Part shown: positions 1 to 8,359 of the stretch, piece after piece
Numbering within the stretch: the stretch's first letter is position 1
How the letters are laid out: every line of letters starts with the position of its first letter
Source: Oscillospiraceae bacterium
GTDB taxonomy: Bacteria > Bacillota > Clostridia > Oscillospirales > Ruminococcaceae
Length of the DNA stretch: 56,929 nt
Direction: 5' to 3'
Assembly: GCA_017541275.1 (NCBI GenBank)
Contig: JAFXZM010000025.1
Location: 1 to 56,929 of the forward strand
Translations under genes and position numbers: made by a program
The notes under the pieces: generated by a model
The model's database searches: none
Seen by the model: the letters and a program-made list of their open reading frames with translations, nothing else
Told to the model about the DNA's origin: nothing

Positions 1-932
1 CTGAGGTCATGCGCTTCTGCCAGAGCTTCATGACAGAGCTCTATCGCCACATCGGCCCGAACCTCGACGTTCCGGCTGGTGATATCGGTGTCGGCGCCCG
101 CGAGATCGGCTACCTCTTCGGCCAGTACAAGAGAATCCAGAACGAGTTTTCCGGCGTTCTGACCGGTAAGGGCATCCCCTACGGCGGCTCCCTGATCCGT
201 CCGGAGGCAACCGGCTACGGCGCTGTCTACTATGTCCAGAATATGCTCGATTACTTCAAGGATGAGATCAAGGGCAAGACCTTTGCTGTTTCCGGCTTCG
301 GCAACGTCGCCTGGGATACTATCAAGAAGGTCAATGAGCTCGGCGGCAAGGTCGTCACCATTTCCGGTCCGGACGGCTACATCTACGACGAGGACGGCAT
401 CTCCACGGACGAGAAGGTCGATTTCCTGCTCGAAATGCGCGCTTCCTGCCGCAACCGTGCAGAGGACTATGCGGACAAGTTCCCGTCTGCAAAGTTCTTC
501 AAGGGCGAGAAGCCGTGGGGCGTCAAGGCTGACATTCTGATGCCGTGCGCAACCCAGAACGAAGTCGGCGTTGAGGAAGCAAAGAAGATTATCGCGAACG
601 GCGTCAAGTACTATGTTGAGGTCGCAAATATGCCGACTACCAATGAGGCGATCGCTCTGCTGAAGGAAGCAGGCGTCATCGTTGCTCCGTCCAAGGCTGT
701 CAATGCCGGCGGCGTTGCTGTTTCCGGTCTCGAAATGTCCCAGAACAGCGAGCGTCTGAGCTGGACTGCTGAGGAGGTCGATGCGAAGTTGAAGGGCATT
801 ATGGCCAATATCTTCAAGGCTTCGATTCAGGCTGCTAATGAGTACGGCCTCGGCGATGATCTCGTCGCAGGCGCAAACATTGCCGGCTTCCTGAAGGTTG
901 CTGAGGCAATGAAGGCACAGGGCTGTGTCTGA
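1..932 (+). CDS. gdhA: NADP-type glutamate dehydrogenase, 3' part
   Basis: This is the C-terminal part of a hexameric glutamate dehydrogenase, which interconverts 2-oxoglutarate plus ammonia and glutamate in the cytoplasm. The reading frame is open at the left edge of the window, so the true start lies outside; the first in-frame ATG (position 9) is internal. Visible family signatures are the VPAGDIGVGAREIGYLFGQY segment near the start, the GGSLIRPEATGYG segment, and the Rossmann glycine motif VSGFGNVAW of the cofactor domain. The end MKAQGCV is typical of the small bacterial GDH family. A strong hairpin follows the stop. The convergent neighbour operon encodes aconitase and isocitrate dehydrogenase, which make the 2-oxoglutarate used here. 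Identification is very secure; preference for NADP is inferred from family. Confidence 0.96.
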   Translation, partial: EVMRFCQSFMTELYRHIGPNLDVPAGDIGVGAREIGYLFGQYKRIQNEFSGVLTGKGIPYGGSLIRPEATGYGAVYYVQNMLDYFKDEIKGKTFAVSGFGNVAWDTIKKVNELGGKVVTISGPDGYIYDEDGISTDEKVDFLLEMRASCRNRAEDYADKFPSAKFFKGEKPWGVKADILMPCATQNEVGVEEAKKIIANGVKYYVEVANMPTTNEAIALLKEAGVIVAPSKAVNAGGVAVSGLEMSQNSERLSWTAEEVDAKLKGIMANIFKASIQAANEYGLGDDLVAGANIAGFLKVAEAMKAQGCV

Positions 933-957
933 TTCTCCTGAACCCGATATGTAAACT

Positions 958-988
958 GATGCCGCCGTACAGATTGTACGGCGGCATC
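958..988. terminator. Bidirectional terminator hairpin between gdhA and scaffoldin-like gene
   Basis: A perfect 14-bp inverted repeat (arms 958-971 and 975-988) with a 3-nt loop lies between two convergent genes. It is followed on the plus strand by a short T-containing stretch (TCAGTTTTGT). The position suggests it stops transcription from both sides. Confidence 0.8.
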
Positions 989-1022
989 TCAGTTTTGTAT
1001 GAAATGTGATCGGGGAGGTTGC

Positions 1023-2942
1023 TTATGCTTCGGGGCCGCCCGGAGCCTTCGGATTCTTTGTCAGCTCATACCATGAGATATCCTTGGCAGCAAGCGTATT
1101 GACATAATACTTCAGAATGTACTGTGCATCGTCAGCAGCGACATTTCCGTCACCGGAGACATCCGCGATCTTTCTCTGTGCTTCGGTCATGAAGCTGTCC
1201 TTGCCGGCGAGCATATTGACGTACTCACGGAGCGTCATCTGCGCGTCTGCTGCATTGACAGCGCCGTTCTGATCGACGTCGCCGAACAGGCCGACCATGA
1301 TCGAGCAGGTGTAGGTCTCATCGCCGCATGCAGCGGTGATCGTTGCGGAGCCGAGCTTTTTCGATGTGACAAAACCATTGCTGTCAACAGTTGCAACGGT
1401 CGGATCAGAGCTTGTCCATGTGACAGTGTCGTGCGCATTGAACAGTGTCAGATTGAGGTGCTCATCCGGGCCTGTAAACATGTAGCTGGTATAATTCAGC
1501 GCTGTTTTGCCGTCGGAGATGACTGTGACTGTGCCGTCATAGTATTCCGTCGGGATTTCCTGTCCGTCGCGGTTGGAGACCAGCAGTGCGGAGTAGGTTC
1601 CGTCGGTGGTGAGCACATTGCCGTTGTGGAATTTGATCGGATATACAGTGCCTTCCGCAGCATCTTCCGGAATCTCAACGCTGAGCTGAACGAGTACGGC
1701 GCCGTCTGCCGCGGCAGTGTCATACATGGAGACATACACGAGAGATTTCGGCTCGCATTCAACATTCAGCATGGTCTCGCCGTCGGGATATGCGGGTCTG
1801 CGTGTCTGGGCGAGTGCAACGATCTTTGCAGGTGTGGGAGAATCGAAATATGAAGTGATGCCTGCCGTGCCGGGGTCGCCGTAGACATAAACCGGAACCT
1901 TCACGGTCTCGCCGGGCTTGCCGCATACATCACCGATGATGAAGTAGTGTCCGGCATCCTCGATCTTGTAGTCATCCTTCCATGTGGAAGCGGTCGTGCC
2001 GGTCTCGGTGGTGGTGCTCTGTGTGGTGATTGTGGTTGAGGTTGTGGTTTCCGTTGTCGATGTAGTCGATTCGGTGGTAGTGGTTTCCGTAGCGGTGGTG
2101 GTTGTGGTTTCTGTTGCGGTGGTGGTCGATTCGGTGGTCGTGGTTTCCGTAGCAGTGGTAGTTGATTCAGTGGTCGTAGTTTCCGTTGCGGTGGTGGACG
2201 TGGTGGTTCCGGTGCTGTCTGAGGATGTGGTTTCAGTTCCCTCGACGATAACGGTCAGCGGGATGCTTTCAAATTCGAGGAAGCCGTCTGAGCCAGCGGT
2301 CTTGCAGGCGGACATTCCGTATTTCGGGGTATCCTTGCTGATTGTTTTGTAGTTGAGGTACTGCTCCTTGCGGATATCCAGCGTATAGGTGCCGGAGGGC
2401 GTATCCTTCGGGATGACCAGATTTGCGGAAACAAAGGCGTAGTCATATGCCCAGCTTACCGTTTTGCTCCATGCGGTCGTGCCGGCCTCTGCGCAGGCAT
2501 CTGCATTCTGCTCGACATTTTCAGACGAATAGACCCAGATAATATTCATCTGGTCTGCATTGAAGGTCGGCGTGAAGGAATACGCGGAATCGCCCGAATG
2601 TGCGCTGTCGAAGCAATAGGGCTTTGCGAACTGTGCGCCGGTCAGATACATGCCGTAATTGCCGAACAGGCCGTCCTCACCAACCTGACCGTCATTGACC
2701 TGCAGCTTCAGGTTGATACCCCAGACACCGGGATTCTCAGGGATATACACTGAAAACGGAACCGTCACATCGCCTGCCGCAATTTCATTGGCAGTGACCG
2801 ATACGGTATTCGAGTCGTTTGAGCGGATGTCGAAGGTCAGTTTTTCGTCGGCTGCGTATGTCGGAAAAGCGGCCGATACGAGCATGGCGGAGGCTGCCAT
2901 GCTGCCTGCCAGTGCGGCAGACAATAGCTTTTTGAATCGCAT
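1023..2942 (-). CDS. Secreted scaffoldin-like protein: two cohesin-like domains, Ig-like domain, dockerin
   Basis: A 639-residue exported protein. The start at 2942 (MRFKKLLSAAL) is chosen because AAAGGA precedes it at good spacing and a signal peptide follows, cleaved near TYAADE; an upstream in-frame ATG lies inside rex and lacks these. Order of parts: signal peptide (1-31), a beta-rich cohesin-like domain (about 32-235, with NPGVWGINLKL), a Thr/Glu/Ser linker rich in TTTATETTT repeats, a second cohesin-like domain with KPGETVKVPVYVYGDPGTAG, a Big2-like Ig domain (TVTWTSSDPTVATVDSNG), and a C-terminal dockerin with two calcium loops (DVDQNGAVNAADAQ and DVSGDGNVAADDAQ). Cohesins plus a dockerin suggest an adaptor scaffoldin of a cellulosome. 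It sits 46 bp behind rex with no clear promoter. The cohesin assignment is by sequence pattern; the dockerin is clear. Confidence 0.8.
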   Translation of the reverse strand: MRFKKLLSAALAGSMAASAMLVSAAFPTYAADEKLTFDIRSNDSNTVSVTANEIAAGDVTVPFSVYIPENPGVWGINLKLQVNDGQVGEDGLFGNYGMYLTGAQFAKPYCFDSAHSGDSAYSFTPTFNADQMNIIWVYSSENVEQNADACAEAGTTAWSKTVSWAYDYAFVSANLVIPKDTPSGTYTLDIRKEQYLNYKTISKDTPKYGMSACKTAGSDGFLEFESIPLTVIVEGTETTSSDSTGTTTSTTATETTTTESTTTATETTTTESTTTATETTTTTATETTTTESTTSTTETTTSTTITTQSTTTETGTTASTWKDDYKIEDAGHYFIIGDVCGKPGETVKVPVYVYGDPGTAGITSYFDSPTPAKIVALAQTRRPAYPDGETMLNVECEPKSLVYVSMYDTAAADGAVLVQLSVEIPEDAAEGTVYPIKFHNGNVLTTDGTYSALLVSNRDGQEIPTEYYDGTVTVISDGKTALNYTSYMFTGPDEHLNLTLFNAHDTVTWTSSDPTVATVDSNGFVTSKKLGSATITAACGDETYTCSIMVGLFGDVDQNGAVNAADAQMTLREYVNMLAGKDSFMTEAQRKIADVSGDGNVAADDAQYILKYYVNTLAAKDISWYELTKNPKAPGGPEA

Positions 2943-2988
2943 AATTCTGTTCCTTTCTGATTCAGTAAGATTATTGATGCTGTCCGTA

Positions 2989-3639
2989 TTACGGTACAGA
3001 GTCAACCTGTGATTCATGTCCCAGACCGTAGGTCAGGGTCAGAAGGCTGTCCGCCAGGTGGACATTTTCGATGAGGATATCCGGGTCGTCGATCCGGAGA
3101 TCGCCGTGGCTGAAATTCCAGAAGGCACGGACACCGAGGGCGGCGAGCTTCTGCGCCAGTGCAGGTGCCGCATTCTCCGGCACGCAGATCACTGCCAGCT
3201 CCGGGTGCTCCTGATGGCAGAACCCGGCGAGCGTATCGGTATGGTGAACGGGCATGCCGTTGAGATCCCTCCCCGCTACAAACGGGTTGGAATCAAACAG
3301 TCCGATCAGCTCACAGCCGCACTGCGGAAAGCTGACATGGCTCGCGATTGCGCGTCCCATCGTGCCGAGGCCGATGAGAATGGTGCGGCGGTGCTCGGAA
3401 ACACCGAGAATCTGACCGATCTCGTCATACAGCGCACGGACATTATAGCCGTACCCCTGCTGACCGAAGCCGCCGAAGCAGTTGAGATCCTGCCGGATCT
3501 GCGATGCGGTCAGTCCCATTTGTCCGGAAAGCTCCTTCGAGGAGATCCGGACGGTGCCCTTTGCGGCAAGCTCACCGAGAAAGCGGTGATAGCGCGGCAG
3601 ACGCCGGATCACCGACGGTGAGATCTCCTGTTTCGACAT
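2989..3639 (-). CDS. rex: Redox-sensing transcriptional repressor Rex
   Basis: A 216-residue Rex protein, which represses fermentative and respiratory genes and is released from DNA when NADH is high. Residues 1-75 form the winged helix (IRRLPRYHRFLGELAAKG, then SSKELSGQMGLTASQIRQDL), and the later part is a Rossmann NAD(H) domain with the GLGTMGRA nucleotide loop. Length is normal for the family. It lies 9 bp after icd in the acn-icd operon, so it is probably co-transcribed with TCA-cycle genes whose flux affects the NADH pool. I did not find a good copy of the usual Rex operator (TTGTTAA-type) in front of acn. Identification is secure; the target genes are unknown. Confidence 0.95.
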   Translation of the reverse strand: MSKQEISPSVIRRLPRYHRFLGELAAKGTVRISSKELSGQMGLTASQIRQDLNCFGGFGQQGYGYNVRALYDEIGQILGVSEHRRTILIGLGTMGRAIASHVSFPQCGCELIGLFDSNPFVAGRDLNGMPVHHTDTLAGFCHQEHPELAVICVPENAAPALAQKLAALGVRAFWNFSHGDLRIDDPDILIENVHLADSLLTLTYGLGHESQVDSVP

Positions 3640-3648
3640 GTTGCCTCC

Positions 3649-4860
3649 TTACTGCATGCTTGCAGAAAGACGGGAGCCGATCTCCTCAAGGAAGGTGCGC
3701 GAGCTGACCTTCTGCTTGTTTTCGAGAGAGGAGAGCAGATAGAGGTCGCCGGTCATGATGCCGTCCTCGATCGTCCGGATCGTAGCGGCTTCGAGCTTGT
3801 CTGCGAAATCGCAGAGTGCCGGGATGCTGTCCAGCTCGCCGCGCTTGCGGAGTGCGCCCGACCATGCAAAGATCGTTGCGACGGAATTCGTGGAGGTTTC
3901 CTCGCCCTTGAGGTGCTTGTAATAGTGGCGCTGCACGGTGCCGTGCGCCGCCTCAAACTCATAAACACCGGTCGGGGAAACGAGCACGGAGGTCATCATC
4001 GCAAGCGAGCCGTAGGCAGTCGAGACCATGTCGGACATGACGTCGCCGTCATAGTTCTTGCAGGCCCAGATATAGCCGCCGCTGGAGCGGATGACGCGGG
4101 CGACTGCATCGTCAATCAGCGTATAGAAATATTCAATGCCCGCCGCTGCAAACTTCTCCTTATACTCATTTTCGTATATTTCGCTGAAAATATCCTTAAA
4201 TCTGTGGTCATACTGCTTGGAGATCGTATCCTTTGTTGCAAACCAGAGATCCTGCTTCATGTCCAGTGCATATTTGAAGCAGGAATGTGCGAAGCCTGCA
4301 ATGGATTTGTCTCGGTTATGGAGGCCCTGAATGATGCCGTCATCCGTGAACTCATGGATAAGCTGGCGGGTCTCTTTGCCGTCCTTGTCCGTCCAGACGA
4401 GCTCGGCTTTGCCGCCGCCCTTCACCTGCATTTCGGTGTTCTTGTACACATCGCCGTATGCGTGACGGGCAATGGTGATCGGCTTTGTCCATGTCGGGAT
4501 ATACGGGGTGATGCCCTTGACGAGAATCGGGGTGCGGAACACGGTGCCGTCCAGAATCGCACGGATTGTGCCGTTCGGGGACTTCCACATTTCGGAAAGG
4601 CCGTATTCCTCGACGCGGGCGGCATTCGGCGTGATTGTCGCACACTTGACAGGGACGCCGTATTTCAGCGTTGCGTTTGCGCTGTCAACCGTGATCTGAT
4701 CCTTGGTTTCCTCGCGCTTTTTCAGTCCCAGATCGTAGTATTCGGTTTTCAGATCGACATACGGGCAGATGAGGATATCCTTGATCCACTGCCAGAGAAT
4801 GCGCGTCATTTCGTCGCCGTCCATTTCGACGAGCGGCGTAGTCATTTTGATCTTATCCAT
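3649..4860 (-). CDS. icd: NADP-dependent isocitrate dehydrogenase, homodimeric (eukaryote-like) type
   Basis: A 403-residue enzyme that oxidises isocitrate to 2-oxoglutarate and CO2, reducing NADP. It belongs to the homodimeric type shared with eukaryotes ([16 protein letters not shown] near the N-terminus) and not to the E. coli-like type. Substrate-contact and metal-binding segments are visible: [15 protein letters not shown], the DDAVAR aspartates and [10 protein letters not shown]. The cofactor region [10 protein letters not shown] is also present. It lies between a small membrane ORF and rex in the aconitase operon. Together with acn it forms the oxidative branch to 2-oxoglutarate, the substrate of the neighbouring glutamate dehydrogenase; no citrate synthase gene is in the window. 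Confidence 0.97.
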   Translation of the reverse strand: MDKIKMTTPLVEMDGDEMTRILWQWIKDILICPYVDLKTEYYDLGLKKREETKDQITVDSANATLKYGVPVKCATITPNAARVEEYGLSEMWKSPNGTIRAILDGTVFRTPILVKGITPYIPTWTKPITIARHAYGDVYKNTEMQVKGGGKAELVWTDKDGKETRQLIHEFTDDGIIQGLHNRDKSIAGFAHSCFKYALDMKQDLWFATKDTISKQYDHRFKDIFSEIYENEYKEKFAAAGIEYFYTLIDDAVARVIRSSGGYIWACKNYDGDVMSDMVSTAYGSLAMMTSVLVSPTGVYEFEAAHGTVQRHYYKHLKGEETSTNSVATIFAWSGALRKRGELDSIPALCDFADKLEAATIRTIEDGIMTGDLYLLSSLENKQKVSSRTFLEEIGSRLSASMQ

Positions 4861-4908
4861 CGGAAAGACCTCCTTTTCGTTTTGATTGTATCACCTGCTG
4901 TGCATGCA

Positions 4909-5130
4909 TTACAGCAGGAATATGCTGACGGTCACGATGATGATTGAGACGACTGTGCCGATAAGCTGACAGATCTTTTTATCGGGCCCGTGCGCATATC
5001 TGACAAGCAGCACCTCCGTCAGCTTTCCGGCGATGAGCGCTGCCGCAAGGGAAAGAAGCTGCGGCACTGTCAGCCCGATATGGCTGTGGTGAAACCGGCG
5101 GAGCTGTGCTGCTGCGGCTGTCAGTAACAT
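4909..5130 (-). CDS. Small membrane protein of unknown function between acn and icd
   Basis: A possible 73-residue protein filling the 277-bp gap between acn and icd, starting 7 bp after the acn stop. It has two hydrophobic stretches: roughly residues 22-44 (LTVPQLLSLAAALIAGKLTEVLL) in looser form, and a strongly hydrophobic C-terminus ending VVSIIIVTVSIFLL. A basic stretch (RYAHGPDKK) lies between them. I do not recognise the family. No strong ribosome binding site precedes the ATG, so translational coupling to acn would be needed. The hydrophobic pattern and tight fit argue for a real gene; the weak start argues against it. Confidence 0.5.
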   Translation of the reverse strand: MLLTAAAAQLRRFHHSHIGLTVPQLLSLAAALIAGKLTEVLLVRYAHGPDKKICQLIGTVVSIIIVTVSIFLL

Positions 5131-5137
5131 GTGCGTC

Positions 5138-7075
5138 TTATTTCAGCGTTTCGCGGGTGTAGTCCAGCAGACCGCCTGCAAGCATGATGTCCTTGGTGCG
5201 GCCTGTCAGCTCGCAGAGCACGGGAATCTCCGCGCCGCTGGTCTTGTTGATGACAGTGAGTTCGGTTTTGCCCGCCTCAACAGCCTTTCTGACATCTGCG
5301 AGCACGAGCTGATCGCCCTGTGCGATTTTGTCATAATCCGCCTCATTGACAAAGGTCAGCGGCAGAATGCCGGCATTGATGAGGTTTGCGCGGTGAATAC
5401 GTGCAAAGGACTTGACCAGCACAGCCTTGACGCCGAGATACAGCGGTGCAAGCGCCGCATGTTCACGGGACGAGCCCTGACCGTAGTTCGCGCCGCCGAC
5501 AATGATGCTCCGGCCGAGCTCCTTGGCACGCTTCGGGAATTCCTCATCGCAGACGGCGAAGCAGTGCTCGGAAATCTTCGGGATATTGGAGCGGAGCGGC
5601 AGAATCTTTGCGCCCGCCGGCATGATGTGGTCGGTCGTGATATTGTCGCCGACCTTCAGGGAGACCGGTGCGTCGATTGTTTCGAGCAGCGGATGTGTCT
5701 CCGGATACGGCTTGATATTCGGGCCGAGCTTGATCTCGACGGAATCCATATCCTTCTCCTCTGCCGGCAGCGTAACCATGTTGTCGTTGATCGTAAAGAC
5801 CTCCGGCAGCTTGAATTCCGGCATATCGCCGAGCGTGCGCGGGTCGGTGAGATAGCCTGTCAGTGCGGATGCCGCAGCGGTTTCCGGCGAAACAAGATAG
5901 ATCTGACCGTCCTTTGTGCCGGAGCGGCCTTCAAAGTTGCGGTTGAAGGTGCGCAGCGAAATACCTGCGGAGTTCGGGGACTGTCCCATGCCGATGCAGG
6001 GGCCGCATGCGGATTCGAGGATTCTAGCGCCTGCGTCGATCATATCGCCGAGGCAGCCGTTTGCCGCGATCATGTTGAGCACCTGCTTGGAGCCCGGTGC
6101 GATCGACAGCGAAACATCCGGATGCACGGTCTTGCCCTTCAGGATGTAGGCGACCTTCATCATATCGAGCAGCGAGGAATTCGTGCAGGAGCCGATGCAG
6201 ACCTGGTCGATCTTCAGCCTGCCGATTTCGCTCATGGATTTGACATTGTCGGGGGAGTGCGGGCAGGCAGCCAGCGGCTCCAGCTTCGAGAGGTCGATGT
6301 CGATGACCTCATCGTACACGGCATCCTCGTCTGCTGCCAGCGGAATCCAGACCTCCTCACGCTTCTGCGCTTTGAGGAAGGCTTTTGTCATCTCATCGGA
6401 CGGGAAGACCGAAGTTGTTGCGCCGAGCTCTGCGCCCATGTTCGTGATTGTGGCACGCTCCGGAACGGTCAGCGTCTTCACGCCCTCGCCGGTGTATTCG
6501 ATGACCTTGCCGACGCCGCCCTTGACGGACATTCTGCGCAGCACCTCAAGGATGACGTCCTTTGCGGCGACCCACGGGCTGAGCTTGCCGGTCAGTCTGA
6601 CATTGACGACCTTCGGACACGTGATATAGTATGCACCGCCGCCCATTGCGACAGCGACGTCAAGGCCGCCTGCGCCGATTGCCAGCATGCCCAGGCCGCC
6701 GCCGGTCGGGGTGTGGGAGTCTGAGCCGATCAGCGTTTTGCCCGGAATGCCGAAGCGCTCCAGATGTACCTGATGGCAGATGCCGTTGCCCGGACGGGAG
6801 AAGAAAAGGCCGTGCTTTTTTGCACAGTAGCCGATGAAGCGGTGATCGTCCGCATTCTCAAAGCCGTTCTGGAGGGTGTTGTGGTCGATGTATGCGACGG
6901 AGCGCTCGGTGCGGACGCGCGGAACGCCCATTGCCTCGAATTCGAGGTAGGCCATGGTTCCGGTTGCATCCTGCGTGAGCGTCTGGTCGATGCGGATGCC
7001 GATTTCGGTGCCGCGCTCCAGCTTGCCCTCAACGAGATGCGCCGAGAGGATTTTTTCAGTCATGGTAAGACCCAT
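5138..7075 (-). CDS. acn: Aconitate hydratase
   Basis: A 645-residue iron-sulfur enzyme isomerising citrate to isocitrate through cis-aconitate. The three cluster cysteines are visible in GSCTNSS and ACGPCIGMGQ; the substrate-binding swivel-domain motif SSREHAAL is near the C-terminus. The start at 7075 (MGLTMTEKILSAHL) follows an AGGA at proper spacing; the longer frame would begin within the leader. The length matches the shorter clostridial/mitochondrial-like aconitases rather than the roughly 900-residue AcnA. First gene of the operon acn - small ORF - icd - rex. A near-consensus promoter lies upstream with a 17-bp palindrome between its -35 and -10 boxes, so the operon is probably repressed by an unidentified factor. 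Confidence 0.96.
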   Translation of the reverse strand: MGLTMTEKILSAHLVEGKLERGTEIGIRIDQTLTQDATGTMAYLEFEAMGVPRVRTERSVAYIDHNTLQNGFENADDHRFIGYCAKKHGLFFSRPGNGICHQVHLERFGIPGKTLIGSDSHTPTGGGLGMLAIGAGGLDVAVAMGGGAYYITCPKVVNVRLTGKLSPWVAAKDVILEVLRRMSVKGGVGKVIEYTGEGVKTLTVPERATITNMGAELGATTSVFPSDEMTKAFLKAQKREEVWIPLAADEDAVYDEVIDIDLSKLEPLAACPHSPDNVKSMSEIGRLKIDQVCIGSCTNSSLLDMMKVAYILKGKTVHPDVSLSIAPGSKQVLNMIAANGCLGDMIDAGARILESACGPCIGMGQSPNSAGISLRTFNRNFEGRSGTKDGQIYLVSPETAAASALTGYLTDPRTLGDMPEFKLPEVFTINDNMVTLPAEEKDMDSVEIKLGPNIKPYPETHPLLETIDAPVSLKVGDNITTDHIMPAGAKILPLRSNIPKISEHCFAVCDEEFPKRAKELGRSIIVGGANYGQGSSREHAALAPLYLGVKAVLVKSFARIHRANLINAGILPLTFVNEADYDKIAQGDQLVLADVRKAVEAGKTELTVINKTSGAEIPVLCELTGRTKDIMLAGGLLDYTRETLK

Positions 7076-7115
7076 TTTTAGATTCCTGCCTTTCATCAGA
7101 GAAATATACTCTTAT

Positions 7116-7145
7116 ATTTTACACCAAAACAGGTTGTTTTGTCAA
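7116..7145 (-). promoter_or_regulatory. Sigma-A promoter of the acn-icd-rex operon
   Basis: Reading the minus strand, TTGACA (7145-7140) and TAAAAT (7121-7116) are separated by 18 bp, about 40 bp before the acn start. No other candidate of similar quality is present in this gap. Confidence 0.75.
7125..7141. promoter_or_regulatory. Palindromic operator candidate within acn promoter
   Basis: A perfect palindrome with 7-bp arms and a 3-bp centre (CAAAACA-GGT-TGTTTTG on the plus strand) fills the spacer between -35 and -10 of the acn promoter. That position is typical of a repressor site. It does not match the usual Rex operator. The binding protein is unknown. Confidence 0.55.
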
Positions 7146-7174
7146 GTGATTTTTCAGATCGGGAATGTTATTTC

Positions 7175-7285
7175 GGGGATTTTCGGCACGTAACCGGCGA
7201 AGCCGTGTTCTCCTTAAGTTGTTAGCATTGCGTCACTAAGCCCCCTCTTTTTGCGCTTTTGAACGATAGGGTGTTTCGCCGTCTG
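7175..7285. repeat. Intergenic repeat blocks shared with 39.7-39.9 kb
   Basis: Two blocks in this gap recur near 39.7 kb. Block A (7175-7200) matches 39736-39761 at 23 of 26 positions in the same orientation. Block B (about 7239-7279, minus strand) matches about 39900-39940, including the exact 15-mer ATCGTTCAAAAGCGC and CGAAACAC. They look like pieces of a dispersed non-coding repeat family. Confidence 0.6.
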
Positions 7286-7316
7286 CGGACGGCCGCTCCC
7301 CGCAACTGCGCGTTGC

Positions 7317-7345
7317 TTGACGGCGGAACGGATGTATGCTATAAT
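7317..7345 (+). promoter_or_regulatory. Sigma-A promoter of XRE/zinc-ribbon gene
   Basis: TTGACG (7317-7322) and TATAAT (7340-7345) are separated by 17 bp, 23 bp upstream of the ATG at 7369, with AAGGAGG in between as ribosome binding site. The short leader is typical. Confidence 0.85.
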
Positions 7346-7368
7346 GCAGACAAAGGAGGGGTGCAAAA

Positions 7369-8133
7369 ATGGAACCGAAAACAATCCTTCACGATCTGCG
7401 CGTCAAAAACGGATACTCGCAGGATGCGCTTGCAGAACAGGTATATGTGACCCGTCAGGCGGTTTCGCGCTGGGAGACCGGCGATACCGTGCCGAATACG
7501 GAAACACTGAAGCTGCTCTCAAAGCTGTACGGCGTTTCGATCAATACGCTGCTGGGTTCTCCGCGGGAGCTGGTCTGTCAGTGCTGCGGAATGCCGCTCG
7601 ATGACACGCAGATCAGCAGGGAGCGGGACGGCTCTCTGAACGAGAATTACTGCAAATGGTGCTATGCGGACGGCACGTACATGTACAGCGATCTGGATAA
7701 TCTCATTGACGTCTGCGTCAGAAATATGCCGCGGGAAGGGCATACGGAGGATGAGATACGGGCGTATCTGCGGCAGAAGCTCCCGCAGCTCGATTACTGG
7801 AAGCGGCAGGCAGAGCTCGGCGACGGCGGCAGATTCGAGGAATTCAAGCAGTCGCTCATCCGCGAGATCAATGACCTGCACATAGCGGACATGCCGGAGC
7901 TGAAAACGCTGAATGCGCTGGTCGGCAGCTATGTCAATTTGCCGTTCCGGCTCCCGAACGGCCTGACCGTGAAATTTCTCGATGACGGCACAACCTATCT
8001 GGGCAATCAGCTCGAAGCGGAGTCCGGCTGCGGACGGTGCTTCGGCGTGCTCGCAAATACCGATTTCATCCTGATCTGCACCTATGACGCAGGCGGGGAA
8101 AACCCGGAGCTTGTAATGTTCAAAAAACGGTAA
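7369..8133 (+). CDS. XRE-family regulator fused to a zinc-ribbon domain
   Basis: A 254-residue cytoplasmic protein. Residues 1-65 are a Cro/CI helix-turn-helix (YSQDALAEQVYVTRQAVSRW, then TVPNTETLKLLSKLYGVSI). Residues 67-105 form a zinc ribbon of the type annotated as putative zinc ribbon domain, with CQCCGMPL and YCKWCYADG supplying four cysteines. The rest is a helical part of unknown fold followed by a beta-rich C-terminus (LPNGLTVKFLDDGTTYLGN) with a CGRC pair. The zinc-ribbon/HTH combination is common in Firmicutes; the sensed signal is unknown. It has its own strong promoter and ends with a GC-rich hairpin. Confidence 0.85.
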   Translation: MEPKTILHDLRVKNGYSQDALAEQVYVTRQAVSRWETGDTVPNTETLKLLSKLYGVSINTLLGSPRELVCQCCGMPLDDTQISRERDGSLNENYCKWCYADGTYMYSDLDNLIDVCVRNMPREGHTEDEIRAYLRQKLPQLDYWKRQAELGDGGRFEEFKQSLIREINDLHIADMPELKTLNALVGSYVNLPFRLPNGLTVKFLDDGTTYLGNQLEAESGCGRCFGVLANTDFILICTYDAGGENPELVMFKKR

Positions 8134-8140
8134 CGGAACA

Positions 8141-8168
8141 GCCCGGAGGCAGTGTATGGCCTCCGGGC
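8141..8168 (+). terminator. GC-rich hairpin after XRE/zinc-ribbon gene
   Basis: A perfect 10-bp stem (8141-8150 with 8159-8168) and 8-nt loop just after the stop codon. There is no T-run behind it, so it may be a weak terminator or an mRNA 3'-end stabiliser. Confidence 0.55.
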
Positions 8169-8222
8169 TCGGCCGCGTCCGGATGATTCTTCACAGTTCA
8201 CAAAATGTTCACAATTTGTTCA

Positions 8223-8251
8223 TAGACAAAACGCGCGGAATATGGTATAAT
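8223..8251 (+). promoter_or_regulatory. Promoter of rpsO
   Basis: TAGACA (8223-8228) and TATAAT (8246-8251) with a 17-bp spacer, about 109 bp before the rpsO start. The leader that follows contains a short CCTGC/GCAGG hairpin (near 8286-8301). S15 autoregulates through structured leaders in several Firmicutes, so this leader may be such an element; I could not match it to a described class. Confidence 0.7.
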
Positions 8252-8359
8252 AAATAGACCGTTTACGCGGATGCGGGGTTTTGCCTGCCCCTTTGCAGGA
8301 GGTCTTCACCTTCCCGTACCTGCGTTTACCGGATTACATCAACGAAAGAGGTGAAATTC

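Noticed and set aside
2010-2230. Array-like short repeats that might be taken for a CRISPR or satellite
   Set aside because: They code for the Thr/Glu/Ser linker of the scaffoldin-like protein; the repeats vary and have no unique spacers.
7116-7145. Rex operator in front of acn
   Set aside because: The dyad here is CAAAACA-nnn-TGTTTTG and does not match the TTGTTAA- or TTGTGAA-type sites described for Rex.
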